Assembly: GCA_963835885.1 (NCBI GenBank)
Contig: CAWIHF010000012.1
Span: 124,001 to 188,000, forward strand
Source: Roseiarcus sp963835885
GTDB taxonomy: Bacteria > Pseudomonadota > Alphaproteobacteria > Rhizobiales > Beijerinckiaceae
Length of the DNA: 64,000 nt
Direction: 5' to 3'
Shown piece by piece: positions 1 to 8,948 of this stretch (positions within the stretch are counted from its first letter, which is position 1; the number at the start of each line of letters is the position of its first letter). The notes under the pieces were generated by a model that worked only from the letters and a program-made list of their open reading frames with translations, did no database searches and was not told the origin of the DNA. Made by a program: the position numbers and the translations under genes.

Positions 1-224
1 GGGTCGAATAGCGCCGCTTTCCGCCAGACCGAGAGCATCGCCTCCTGAGCGACTTCCTCCGCCTGCGCGTCACTTGCGCCGGCCTTCCGCAGGAACGCCT
101 TCACCCTGGGAGCGAAGTGGTTAAAGATTTCCGCGAACGCATCGCGGTCCCGGCGGCTTGCAATCGCCTGGATCTTCTTTCCCCAATGATCGCCGCCCGC
201 CGTGTCCGGCCTTTCAACCGGCAT
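1..224 (-). CDS. rpoE: ECF RNA polymerase sigma factor RpoE, N-terminal part (cut by window edge)
   Basis: Reads leftward off the window edge, so only about 74 N-terminal residues are present. The start is an ATG at 224. The visible part is sigma region 2: a helix around FAEIFNHFAPRVKAFL, then AEEVAQEAMLSVWRKAALFDP-like residues (HFAPRV and QAEEVAQ are family hallmarks). It closely resembles the singlet-oxygen sigma factor RpoE of Rhodobacter sphaeroides (ECF11 type, partner ChrR). It is divergent from an FAD oxidoreductase/DUF1365/methyltransferase set, families that belong to the RpoE-ChrR regulon in R. sphaeroides. The anti-sigma gene would lie beyond the left edge. The exact signal sensed is inferred from homology. 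Confidence 0.88.
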   Translation of the reverse strand, partial: MPVERPDTAGGDHWGKKIQAIASRRDRDAFAEIFNHFAPRVKAFLRKAGASDAQAEEVAQEAMLSVWRKAALFD

Positions 225-322
225 GCCGGCTCCTCTCCGGCGACACCGCGCCGGATTGAAGGGAATGTCGAATACGGCCGGATGCGCGCCCATCGCGCTT
301 TTGACGCAACCAGCCCCACCTT

Positions 323-342
323 GGATCACCTACAAGTGATCC
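323..342. promoter_or_regulatory. Divergent ECF-sigma promoters sharing a TGATCC palindrome
   Basis: The intergenic space between the sigma gene and the FAD oxidoreductase holds a perfect 7-bp inverted repeat, GGATCAC (323-329) and GTGATCC (336-342), with a 6-bp spacer. Each arm carries TGATCC pointing outward. TGATCC is the -35 element of R. sphaeroides RpoE promoters. Eighteen bases downstream on each side are C/T-AA-rich candidates for the -10 (TTTCAAGA from 361 on the plus strand; TCAAAAG near 304 on the minus strand). This suggests autoregulation of rpoE and coordinated control of the oxidoreductase operon. Confidence 0.6.
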
Positions 343-415
343 GCCGCGTCCGCCGTCGCGTTTCAAGATCAAGGCCGGCCACCACCCGAGCCATTCGTTC
401 AGCGCTGGACCCCCC

Positions 416-1760
416 ATGTCGTCACCCACCCGCCTGAAAGTCGCCGTCGTGGGGACCGGCATTTCCGGTCTCTCCGCCGCTTGGCTCCTGCATCCGCACC
501 ACGACGTGACGGTCTACGAAAAGGCAGGGCGCGATCGGCGGCCATTCGAATACGGTTTCCGTGACGATCGGAGGCGCCCGGCTTGAGGTCGACACCGGCT
601 TCATCGTCTTCAACCCCAACACTTATCCCAATTTTGTCCAGCTTTTGCGAGTCCTCGGAGTCGAAAGCGGCACTTCGGACATGTCGTTCGCCGTGTCGCT
701 CGACGGGGGGCGGATCGAATATTCCGGGTCGGGGATCGCCGGGCTCTTCAGCCAAACTTCAAACCTCGCGCGGCCGCGCTTCTGGCGCATGCTCACCGAT
801 CTCGTCCGTTTCTATCGCCAGGCGACACGCGACGCAAAAGGCCCCGGATCCGCGCAGGCGAGCCTCGGCGATTACCTTGATGCCGGCCGCTACGGCGCCG
901 CATTCCGCGACCATCACATCCTGCCGATGGCGAGCGCGATCTGGTCGGCCGCGCCGCCCGATATCCTCGACTACCCCGCCGAGGCCTTTCTGCGCTTTTA
1001 CGACAACCATGGGCTCCTGCGACTGACCGGACGCCCAATCTGGCGAACGGTCGTCGGCGGCAGCCGCGAATATGTCGCCCGTCTCGCCGCGCCGCTGGTC
1101 GGCCGCATCCGCGCCGGCGCAGGCGCCGTCCGCATCGAGCGCATCGGCGAGCGAGTCGCCGTCGCCTGCACGGACCGGAACCATGAGCTCTTCGACCGCG
1201 TCGTCGTGGCGACCCATGCCGACGAGGCGCTCGCCCTGCTCACGAGCCCGAGCCCGCGGGAGCGGTCGCTCCTCGGAGCGTTCCGCTATAGCCGCAATGA
1301 AGCTTATCTTCATCTGGATGACGGCCTGATGCCGCGCCGGCGAGCCGCCTGGGCAAGCTGGAACCATGTCTCAGGCAGCGAAACGACAGACCGGGCAAGC
1401 GTCACCTACTGGATGAATTCCCTGCAGAAGCTCCCGACCAGCGCGAACATTTTCGTAACTCTCAATCCTCCGCGGCGGCCGAAAGACGTCATGCGGGTCG
1501 AAACCTACGATCATCCGATCTTCGATGCGGCCGCGATTTGCGCCCAGAAGAGCTTGTGGAGCCTGCAGGGCGCGGGCGGCGTCTGGTTCTGCGGCGCGTA
1601 CTTCGGCGCCGGTTTCCACGAGGATGGGCTGCAGTCGGGACTCGCCGTCGCCGAGCAGCTGGGCGGAGTGCGGCGGCCATGGCAGGTCGAGCGCGAGTCG
1701 TCGCGCATCGTGATCGGCCCCTCGGCTCGAGAGACGGAAACGCGAAGGGAAGCCGCGTGA
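416..1760 (+). CDS. FAD-dependent amine oxidase-like oxidoreductase (frame break near 533)
   Basis: Starts at the ATG at 416 with a dinucleotide-binding fold (VAVVGTGISGLSAAWLL, GxGxxG) and continues through VDTGFIVFN and a C-terminal FAD-contact segment (GVWFCGAYFGAGFHEDGLQS). This architecture is the NAD(P)/FAD amine-oxidase family commonly annotated in RpoE-ChrR-linked loci; its substrate is not firmly known, although neighbours in this context act on membrane fatty acids. The reading frame changes between EKAGR and IGGHSNTV: removing one G at about 533 restores it, giving roughly 447 residues. Its TGA overlaps the GTG start of the next gene (GTGA), so the two are translationally coupled. 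Confidence 0.8.
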
Positions 1761-2566
1761 CGATTCTCTCGAGCCTCTATTTCGGGTCGGTTTTCCATCG
1801 CCGGCTCGGCCGCAATCCGCACCGCTTTCGTTACCGGCTGTTCTGGCTTTACCTCGACCTCGACGAACTCCCGGCGCTCGACAAGTCACTTCGCCTTTTC
1901 TCGCACAACCGCTTCAATCTCTTCAGCCTGTTCGACCGCGATCACGGCGATGGGAGCGACACAGGTCTGCGCCCGCAGATCGAGGCGCTGCTCGCCGAAA
2001 GCGGGATCAACACTGAGAGCGGTCCGATCCGGCTCCTGTGCATGCCCCGCACGCTCGGCTACGACTTCAATCCTCTGAGCGTGTATTTCTGCTTCCATCG
2101 CGACGGCGCTCTCGCGGCGCTGGTCTATGAAGTCCACAACACCTTCGGCGGACGGCACAGCTATGTGCTGCCGACGAGCCCTGCCGCCGGCGTCGTTCGT
2201 CGGGGCTGCGACAAGACGTTCTTCGTCTCGCCGTTCCTGCCGATGGGCTTGCGCTATGAGTTCCAGGCGGCGCCGCCGGGAGAAACGATCATGGTCGCGA
2301 TCCGCGCGAGCGGACCTGACGGGCCGGCCTTGCGCGCGGCCCTTGCGGGCGAACGGCGTGACCTTACCGACCGCGCATTGCTGCGCGCGGCGTTCGCCGT
2401 TCCGCTCGTCTCGTTGAAGACCATCGTCGCAATCCACTGGCAGGCGCTCCGCCTGATGGCCAAGGGGGTCGCTTATCGCGGACGGGGCGCGCCGCAGCCG
2501 CTCCGCCTCGGGTCGTACAACGGCGGCAGAACCAAGCCCGCGAAGCAGCACAGTTCAGCGAGCTAA
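1757..2566 (+). CDS. DUF1365 family protein
   Basis: 269 residues from a GTG at 1757 that overlaps the previous stop by four bases. Typical DUF1365 features are present: YFGSVFHRRLGRNPHRFRYR at the N-terminus, LDLDELP, LLCMPRTLGYDFNPLSVYFC in the middle, and VYEVHNTFGGRHSYVLP. The family has no settled biochemical role; it regularly sits between an FAD amine-oxidase-like gene and a cyclopropane synthase-like methyltransferase, and this arrangement is part of the singlet-oxygen regulon in R. sphaeroides. A role in fatty-acid modification is therefore inferred from context. The next gene converges from the right, 14 bp away. Confidence 0.85.
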   Translation: MTILSSLYFGSVFHRRLGRNPHRFRYRLFWLYLDLDELPALDKSLRLFSHNRFNLFSLFDRDHGDGSDTGLRPQIEALLAESGINTESGPIRLLCMPRTLGYDFNPLSVYFCFHRDGALAALVYEVHNTFGGRHSYVLPTSPAAGVVRRGCDKTFFVSPFLPMGLRYEFQAAPPGETIMVAIRASGPDGPALRAALAGERRDLTDRALLRAAFAVPLVSLKTIVAIHWQALRLMAKGVAYRGRGAPQPLRLGSYNGGRTKPAKQHSSAS

Positions 2567-2580
2567 GCGGCTTGCTGGCG

Positions 2581-3819
2581 TCAGCCGCGTCCGATGGAGA
2601 CGAGCGTGACGTCGATCGCTCCCTCGGCGAAGCCGGCCTCGCAATAGGCGAGATAATAGTCCCAAAGACGGCGAAAGCGATCGTCGAAGCCGAGCGCTGC
2701 GGCCTCCGGCCAGCGTGAAAGGAAGCGTCGCCGCCACTCGGCGAGCGTCCGTGCGTAGGACAACCCGAAGCTTTGCCGCTCCAGCTCTCGCAATCCCGCC
2801 TGTTCGATCTGCGCCTTGAGAGCCGACTTCGACGGCAGGAAGCCGCCGGGAAAGATGTGCTTCTGGATGAAATCGGGATTGCGCCGATAATGCTCGTAGA
2901 CGGCTTCGTCGATGGTGATCGTCTGCAGCACGACGCGGCCGCCCGGGTTTCAGCGATCGGGCGACGGTCTGGAAGTAGAGCGGCCAACGCGCTTCGCCGA
3001 CCGCTTCGAGCATCTCAATCGAAACGACCCGATCGAAACGCCCGCTGACGTCGCGGTAGTCCTGCAACCGGAAGTCGACGCGCCCATCGCAACCGCGGGC
3101 GGCAGCGCGAGCGCGGGCGACAGCGAGCTGGGCAGGCGACAGTGTCAGGGCGGTCACATGAGCGGACTTCGTCTCGGCGAGGTGGGTCGCCAGCGCTCCC
3201 CAACCGCATCCGATTTCGAGCACGCTTTCTCCGCCCCAAAGGTCGAGAAGCTCGACCACTCGGCTTAGCTTCAATGCCTGCGCGGCCTCGAGGTCCGCCG
3301 TGCTCTCAAGGTCCAAAGGCCCGAGGAATATTGCATCGTCGGATCGAGCCAAAGCGCATAGAATTCATTGCCGAGGTCATAGTGAGCCATGATGTTGCGC
3401 CGGCTGCCGCGCCGCGTGTTTCCTCGCGAGAGGCTCCGGAGCCGATTCGCCCATCGGAAAAGCAAGACGCCGTCCATTGTCGCGCGCAGCGGTTCGACGT
3501 TGCGCGCCCCGAGGCGCAGGAGCGCGACCGGGTCGGGGCTTGTCCAGTCGCCGTCGACATAGGCCTCAGCGAAGCCAATATCGCCGCCGAGCGCCAGCCG
3601 GCGGAGCGCTCGCCAGCGCTCGATCACCACAATCCCGTGCAAGCCGCCTCGATCTCCGGGGGAACTCAGGGCGCGGCCATTGGGCAAGACGATCGTCAGC
3701 CGTCCCCCGCGAATATCCGCGATGAGAGGCTTGAGCAGCTTCAGGCGCCGATCGCCCTGCGCGATCGCTGCTTCCTGCGCGCCGAACCGCGAAACGGGCG
3801 CCTCTTCGTTCCCACTCAT
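2581..3819 (-). CDS. Cyclopropane-fatty-acyl-phospholipid synthase-family methyltransferase (two frame breaks)
   Basis: Begins at the ATG at 3819 (MSGNEE) and spans 413 codon-lengths, the usual size of the family. An N-terminal lipid-binding part (YVDGDWTSPD, HYDLGNEFYALWLD) is followed by the SAM motif VLEIGCGWGALATHLAE and a C-terminal part (FIQKHIFPGGFLPS). Two frame changes break it: one near 3310-3325 (between YSSGLWT and LESTADLEAAQ) and one in a G/C run at 2938-2946 (between ARSLKPG and VVLQTITIDEAV), where one extra G would explain it. It would methylate membrane unsaturated fatty acids with SAM, giving cyclopropane or methyl-branched products. It converges on the DUF1365 gene but belongs to the same functional set. 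Confidence 0.82.
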
Positions 3820-4260
3820 GATTTTCGCCGCTCCCGGCCGCGTCCTTGGCTTGTCGCGCTCAGGGACGCGGTTGCTCTGGTCTACGGCAATCGGCGCGTG
3901 ACGGTTCACTCGCGACGGCGGAATGCGCGTGGGAACAGCAATATGACGGCCACGCCAATTGCAGCGGCGCCGAGATCAGTTCGTGTCGAGGGTGTCGACG
4001 CGGCGCGCGCCCAGCGAAAGCCGAACGAGGCGTAAATGTTGAGCGGGTCGGGCCATCGTCGACCTCTCGGTCGACGGCGGCTTCGAGTGCTGGCGCGTGG
4101 GCCGGGCAGCAGCAATCCCTCTCCCAAAGGGACCGCATGCGAAAAAGGGCGGCCGCGAAGGCCGGATCGGCGCCGAAGGTCGGAATTCAACCGGCGAAGG
4201 GTCGCGGTATTGTTCTCGGCGTTCGCCAATCGATCGCAGCGAAACCGCCCGCCGCGCCGT
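3820..4260. other. Gene-poor interval
   Basis: About 440 bases between the methyltransferase start and a small hypothetical gene. No frame shows a convincing conserved protein. A short minus-strand frame ending at 3906 contains one hydrophobic stretch (LGAAAIGVAVILLF) followed by basic residues but has no good start. Confidence 0.4.
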
Positions 4261-4614
4261 TCACTTTCGGATCTTGCCGCGAAGCGCGGCGCGCGCCCCC
4301 TTGGCCGTCGCCGCATCCGCCGAGGTCCACCCCGTCCAGGACGGGTCCGCCGCGCCCTCCGGGACCGACTCGGACCCGACAAGCTCGAGATTGTCTTCGG
4401 TCGCTACCCGTTCGTAATTTTCGCCGTCGCTGCGGAGGCGATACTGCAGCAGATTGTCCCGCGCGGGCAGCGTGCGGGTGATGCGGAACACTTCGTCCGT
4501 CTTCGGGAAGACGCCGCTCCGGCTTCTCATTCGAACAATCTGTCCGACCGAATACTGGTGAACCGCGCCCTCCAGCGAGGGATTGCGCGTGTGGACGGGG
4601 CCTCGAATACTCAT
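4261..4614 (-). CDS. Small conserved hypothetical protein
   Basis: 117 residues if translation starts at the ATG at 4614, chosen because AAGGA lies ten bases upstream; in-frame ATGs further upstream (to 4722) lack a ribosome site. The core (YSVGQIVRMRSRSG, VFRITRTLPARDNLLQYRLR, YERVATEDNLELV) resembles a short protein family seen in Rhizobiales with no assigned function. The core is a compact beta-rich module; the C-terminal 35 residues are Ala/Gly-rich and probably disordered. No signal peptide or membrane segment. It stands alone. Confidence 0.65.
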   Translation of the reverse strand: MSIRGPVHTRNPSLEGAVHQYSVGQIVRMRSRSGVFPKTDEVFRITRTLPARDNLLQYRLRSDGENYERVATEDNLELVGSESVPEGAADPSWTGWTSADAATAKGARAALRGKIRK

Positions 4615-5466
4615 ACTCTCGTAATCCTTCTCTCGGTATCCTTGCCAAACCAGCTTGGCCATCGGCCGTGTCGAGAGAGTCCCGGCCGAAGTCGCCTGAA
4701 GATGAAGGCGTCGATGCGCCACAGGAGGGCCGCGTAGCGGCGCTGGCTCCTTCAGCGTTCCTGACCGGGCGATCTTAATCCAAACTCGCGGAAAATGCAG
4801 CGCTTTTGTCGCAGCTTCCGCAGAAACTGTCGATCAAATCCGCCGCGGCTATGCCGCGGGCAGAAATGCTGATTGCCTCAGTTATTGTGTTTGCGACGGC
4901 GGTCGCGGTTCAGCCGCCAAGCGGCGGAACAGGGTCACGCGCCAGCAGGGTCGCAGACGCGAGCCCGGCGTGTCGATAGGGATGGGATCACGTCAGCGGC
5001 AGCGGCTCAGGTTTCTCAAGGCGGCAAGGTCGATGCTCGTTATCGGAATTCTCGAAAAATTGCCGATTTCCGCCGGGCGGAAAAGTCGGGAGGGAATGTT
5101 TTTTTGGTCCTTCCGACCCGTAAGGCCTTGATAAGTTTGGAATCGGCGTAAGAAAAGGAAGCCAAAGGAAGGAAATGGAAATGTCTGGAAGGGCTTTTCC
5201 CGGGCCCCCGTCGCCCACAATCGCAGCTCGACTGGGCTCGGTTGCCCATCAGTGACGCTCCGTTGAAGACAGACGGCTTCTGCTTCGCCGAAAGCCGTCC
5301 ATCGATGAGCCTTACACGAACCGGTGGTCCATGGGAGTTCACCATCTGAATTGCGGGTCGATGTGTCCCGTCCTCATCGGCAGCCACGGCGGCGAAGTCA
5401 GGCTGATCTGCTCGCACGATCCGTCCGGCCTCGCGGCGGTTCGAGATTAAGCGCGGCTTTGCCCGC
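4615..5466. other. Long gene-free interval
   Basis: About 850 bases with no recognisable gene or RNA. Codon usage in every frame looks random. A purine-rich tract runs at 5145-5190 and a T-run sits at 5099-5105. A minus-strand open stretch near 5225-5450 gives plausible-looking protein but matches no family I know and has no start with a ribosome site. Confidence 0.4.
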
Positions 5467-6234
5467 TCAGCCAGCGAATCGCGCGCTGAGGCCCCCGTCG
5501 ACGCGCCAGTTTGCCCCGGTAACGAAGGCGGCCTCGTCCGACAGCAGGAACACCGCGCAATTCGCGATGTCGGCCGGCCTCGCCATCCGCCCGAGCGGAT
5601 GGGCCGCGAGGACTTTCTCGCGCAAGTCGGGGGCCTTGCGCGCGAAGAACTCCGCCACCAGCGCGGTCTCGACATAGCCCGGCGAGAGCGCATTGACCCG
5701 GACCCCTTCGGGTCCGACTTCGAGCGCGAGCGAGCGCGTCAGGCCGACGAGCCCGGACTTGGCCGCCGCATAGGGAAACATGCCGGGATAGGTCATTTCC
5801 GCATGAAGCGAGGCGATGTTGACGATCGCGCCTTTCTTCACGGCTTTCATTCCCGGCAGGACGGCCCGCGCGACGAGCCAGGTCGATTTCAGATCGACCG
5901 CGAACACATCCTCCCACTCGTCCTCCGTCATCGTGACGGGATCGGCGTAGACGTTGCGCCCGGCATTGTTGACGAGGCCGGTTACCGGCCCGAACGCCCG
6001 CGCCGCCGTCTCCACCGTCTCGGCGATGTCGCGCGCGCTCCGCACGTCGCCTTCGCAAAAGACGGCACGCTCCTCCGCGCCGAGCGCCGCGACGAGATCT
6101 CGCCCGGCGCGCTCCTCGATGTCGATGATCGAGACGCGCGCGCCCTCGATCAGCGCCTTCTCGACGATCGCTGCGCCGATGCCGCGAGCCCCGCCGGTCA
6201 CCAGCACATGCTGGCCTTCGATGCGTCCCGACAT
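5467..6234 (-). CDS. SDR-family NAD(P)-dependent dehydrogenase
   Basis: 255 residues from the ATG at 6234. It shows a complete classical short-chain dehydrogenase: cofactor motif TGGARGIGAA near residue 13, NNAG, catalytic Ser (NIASLHAE), Tyr-x3-Lys (YAAAKSG) and the C-terminal GANWRVDGG. An acidic residue after beta-2 (IDIEE) suggests NAD rather than NADP. It ends the sugar-acid gene set and starts seven bases downstream of the dehydratase stop, so it is probably cotranscribed. The likely job is oxidation of a sugar or aldonate hydroxyl; the substrate is inferred from neighbours only. Confidence 0.88.
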   Translation of the reverse strand: MSGRIEGQHVLVTGGARGIGAAIVEKALIEGARVSIIDIEERAGRDLVAALGAEERAVFCEGDVRSARDIAETVETAARAFGPVTGLVNNAGRNVYADPVTMTEDEWEDVFAVDLKSTWLVARAVLPGMKAVKKGAIVNIASLHAEMTYPGMFPYAAAKSGLVGLTRSLALEVGPEGVRVNALSPGYVETALVAEFFARKAPDLREKVLAAHPLGRMARPADIANCAVFLLSDEAAFVTGANWRVDGGLSARFAG

Positions 6235-6241
6235 GGTCGAG

Positions 6242-7406
6242 CTACCAGTCCGCGACGGCGCCGTCGTGATGGCGCCAGCGGATCGGCGGCGCCTCGGCGT
6301 ATGGATGTTTGGCTGCGGCGGCAAAGTCGACGTCGACGCCGATCCCCGGCGCCAGGCCCGGTTCGACATAGCCGCCGACAATCGGCGTGACGCCGGAAAC
6401 GACCTCGTCGCGCCACGGCACATCGGCGCGCATGACTTCCTGAATGAGAAAGTTCGGCATGGCGAAGCCGAGATGGATATTGACCATCGTCGCGACTGGA
6501 CCCAGCGGATTGTGCGGCGCCATGCTGACGCCGAACGTGTCGCAGAGCGCGGCGATCCGCTTGACCTCGGTGAGGCCGCCCGCGTGGCACACGTCGGGCT
6601 GGGCGACGGCGATCGCCTGCGATTGCAGAAGCGGCAGAAAATCCCGCCGATGGGTGAGCCGCTCGCCGGCGGCGATCGGGATCGGCGTCGCGCGCGCCAC
6701 CCGCGCAATGCCTTCCGGATCCTCCGGCTGGCAGGGCTCCTCGAGAAAGAACGGGCGATAGGGCTCGAGCACGCGCGCATACTGGATCGCCATGGCGGCG
6801 CTGGTGCGCCCGTGCAGGTCGACCATGATGTCCATATCGTCGCCCGCGCCCTTGCGCGCCGCCGCCATGAGCCGCTCGGCGTCCTTGAGCGCCGCCAGTC
6901 CGTCGAGCGGCGCGGTCTTGCCAACCGCCAAAATCTTGACCGCGGTGAACCCGTCGGCGCGCGACCGCGCCGCCTTTTCCGCGAAAGAATTTGCCGCCGC
7001 CGAATTCGTACACGGCTGTCGAATTGCCGCCGCCGAGATGGTCGTACATGCGCAGCCGATCGCGCGACAGGCCGCCGAGCAATTGCCAGAGCGGAACCCC
7101 GAGGGCCTTCGCCTTGAGATCGTGCAGGGCCTGGTCGATGCCCGACAAAGCCGACATCGTCACGATCCCGCCCTTGAAGAACGGATAGCGATACATCGCC
7201 TGCCAGAGATGCTCGGTGCGCAGCGGATCCTCGCCGACGACCAGCGGCGCGAGGTCCTCGACCGAGCCGACGACCGCGCGGGTCTGGAATTCGAGTGTCG
7301 CCTCGCCGAGCCCATAGAGGCCCGGCGCGTCCGATTCGACCCGGACGAACACCCAGTTGCGCAGCTTCGCGTTGACGACGACGGTCTTGACGGCGGTGAT
7401 CTTCAT
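6242..7406 (-). CDS. Mandelate racemase/enolase-superfamily sugar-acid dehydratase (one frame break)
   Basis: Starts at the ATG at 7406 (MKITAVKTVVV). The enolase-type N-terminal cap and barrel are complete: AVKILAVGK (KxK base region), DIMVDLHGRTS (first metal Asp), FFLEEP and AAGER (metal-binding Glu), CHAGG, and MAPHNPLGP (catalytic His). This set is that of the galactonate/gluconate/mannonate dehydratase branch, converting an aldonic acid to its 2-keto-3-deoxy acid. A net +1 frame change lies near 6995-7005, between DHLGGGNSTAVYEF and AANSFAEKAARS. It sits in an operon-like row with an SDR dehydrogenase, a sugar-binding protein and an SMP-30 lactonase, which supports a non-phosphorylative sugar oxidation route. 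Confidence 0.83.
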
Positions 7407-7443
7407 GGGCTTCCAGGTCGCTCGCAGAGAAGCGGCGTGCGCG

Positions 7444-7531
7444 CCCTCATCCGGCGCTTCGCGCCACCTTCTCCCGCAGGCGGGAGAAGGAAACGCCCTC
7501 GCCCGCTTGCGGGAGAGGGGTTGGGGTGAGG
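7444..7531. repeat. REP-like intergenic palindromic repeat
   Basis: Three nested hairpins: GGCGC/GCGCC around 7453-7464, a perfect 11-bp stem CCTTCTCCCGC/GCGGGAGAAGG (7467-7477 and 7480-7490), and GCCCGC/GCGGG around 7500-7513. This CTCATCC...GGGAGAAGG type of unit is scattered through many Rhizobiales genomes between genes. It sits between the dehydratase and the binding-protein gene and could act as an mRNA-stability or transcription-attenuating structure. Confidence 0.75.
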
Positions 7532-7534
7532 ATC

Positions 7535-8548
7535 TTAGCGGATTTCCTTGGCCGCGAGGGGCGCGACCGCATCGACATTCTTCGCGTCGACAAACGCGCC
7601 CGCCGTATTGATATCCAGACCGGAGAACCCGTATTTCTTGGTCAGGCAGATGTTGAGGATGGGCAGGTAACCCTGCAGGAACGGCTGCTGATCGATGACG
7701 AGGTTCTGGTAGCCCGCCTTGATCGCCTGCGCGGTGTTCGGCGACATGTCGAATCCGGCGAAATAGACCTGCCCCGGCTTGAGCGACGCCGCGCGCGCAT
7801 AGACGCCGACGTTCGACGTCAGGCCGCCGTGGTCCGTGACGACGATCTTGATGCCCGGATTGGCCTTCATCGCGCCGACGAACGTCGCCGTGCCGGCGTT
7901 CGGATCGGCGTTGGTCGCCGTGTCGATCTCCTGATAAATGACCTTGGCGCCGGCCTTCTCGAACGCGTCAATCACGCCGACGGTGCGCTGGCCGCGGTCG
8001 CCGCCCTGACCTTTCAGTCCCCAGACGAAGACGGTGTCTCCCGACTTCAATCCGGCGCGCTTGATCGCTTCGGAGGCGAGGGAAAAGCCGGCGGAATAGT
8101 TCGGCGCGCCGACATAGCCGAAGCCGCTCGACGCGTATTTCTTCTCGCTTTCCGGAAGCGATGTGTTGAGCGTGGTGAAGATCGTCCCCTGGGCGTAGGC
8201 CTGATCGACCAGCGGCCCCGTGGCCGCCTCGCCGCCGAAGCCGTAGGTCGCAATGCCGTCCACCTTGGTCGCCACCGCCTGCTGAATCTGGGTCAGCATT
8301 TTTTGCGGGTCCCAATCGGAGAAGTAATAGGTCACGCTCGGCCCGAGATCGAGTTCGGCCTGCTTGAAGCCGTTGAAGACGTTGTTGGCGAACACGCCGC
8401 CCTGCGGTCCGCCCGGAAAGGCTGCGATCTTGACGCCCTGGCACCATTTGGGCGTCGGGTCGGTCGCGTGCGCCGCGGTGACGGCGGCGCACGCGGCGAG
8501 CGCGATCGCGGCGCAGAATCCTGCGCCCCTCATCGTGAAATTCGGCAT
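7535..8548 (-). CDS. Sugar ABC-transporter periplasmic binding protein
   Basis: 337 residues from the ATG at 8548, with a cleavable Sec signal (hydrophobic AAIALAACAAVTA, then AHA). It has a type I periplasmic-binding (ribose/rhamnose) fold: NVFNGFKQAE, QIQQAVATKVDGIATYG, and VYFAGFDMSPNTAQAIKAGYQNLVIDQQPFL-like strands near the C-terminus. It would deliver a sugar to an ABC importer, but no permease or ATPase gene is adjacent. Upstream in the transcription direction lies a 400-base gap; downstream is the sugar-acid dehydratase, separated by a palindromic repeat. Confidence 0.88.
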   Translation of the reverse strand: MPNFTMRGAGFCAAIALAACAAVTAAHATDPTPKWCQGVKIAAFPGGPQGGVFANNVFNGFKQAELDLGPSVTYYFSDWDPQKMLTQIQQAVATKVDGIATYGFGGEAATGPLVDQAYAQGTIFTTLNTSLPESEKKYASSGFGYVGAPNYSAGFSLASEAIKRAGLKSGDTVFVWGLKGQGGDRGQRTVGVIDAFEKAGAKVIYQEIDTATNADPNAGTATFVGAMKANPGIKIVVTDHGGLTSNVGVYARAASLKPGQVYFAGFDMSPNTAQAIKAGYQNLVIDQQPFLQGYLPILNICLTKKYGFSGLDINTAGAFVDAKNVDAVAPLAAKEIR

Positions 8549-8948
8549 TCCAATCCTCCCTGTCTTCGTCTTTGCTTATCACCGTCCCTTTGGACGCGCC
8601 TTAAAAGCCAAGCGACGAAGACTTAGAGGAAGACGCGCCCGCGTGAAAGGGACTCCGCGACGTGGGACCGACGAATGCGCGCTCGTTTCGCTTTGCGTGG
8701 CGTGGGGCGGCTCGCGGCCCGGGTAAAATTTCCTGCGTCACAGGGACTTTGCAGGGACCGACCCCTTCTGCCGGGAAGAACGCGCCGAAAAGCCCTTGGA
8801 TTCGAGAGCCTTGCGGTGAAATTCCCTGCACGTTCGGGCAGGGAATTGTTTGCCGGCGTGGGGGACTTCCCGCCGGCGGCAAAAACGCGGGCTCTCGCAA
8901 CCTTTAATATCGTCGAGATCGTCGAGATTTTGCGGAAGAAGCGCGCCT
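8549..8948. repeat. Intergenic region with CCCTG-type inverted repeats
   Basis: Gene-free stretch of 400 bases. It contains a perfect 10-bp stem AATTCCCTGC (8820-8829) / GCAGGGAATT (8838-8847) with an 8-base loop, and nearby single copies of CAGGGAC around 8741 and 8752. Similar TCCCTG-rich DNA lies at 42700-42885, suggesting a degenerate dispersed repeat family. It also must hold the promoter of the sugar-binding protein gene, which I cannot pinpoint. Confidence 0.55.

Noticed and set aside
3142..4035. A 297-codon plus-strand frame opposite the cyclopropane synthase-like gene
   Set aside because: The minus strand carries SAM-binding and lipid-binding motifs; the plus frame is a shadow made long by the frame breaks of the real gene.
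3906..4060. Short minus-strand frame with one hydrophobic stretch upstream of the methyltransferase
   Set aside because: No start codon or ribosome site in frame and no recognisable relative; could be chance.
5225..5450. Minus-strand open stretch before the SDR gene that gives plausible protein
   Set aside because: No start, no family, and the frame runs into the SDR gene antisense-like composition; not enough to call.
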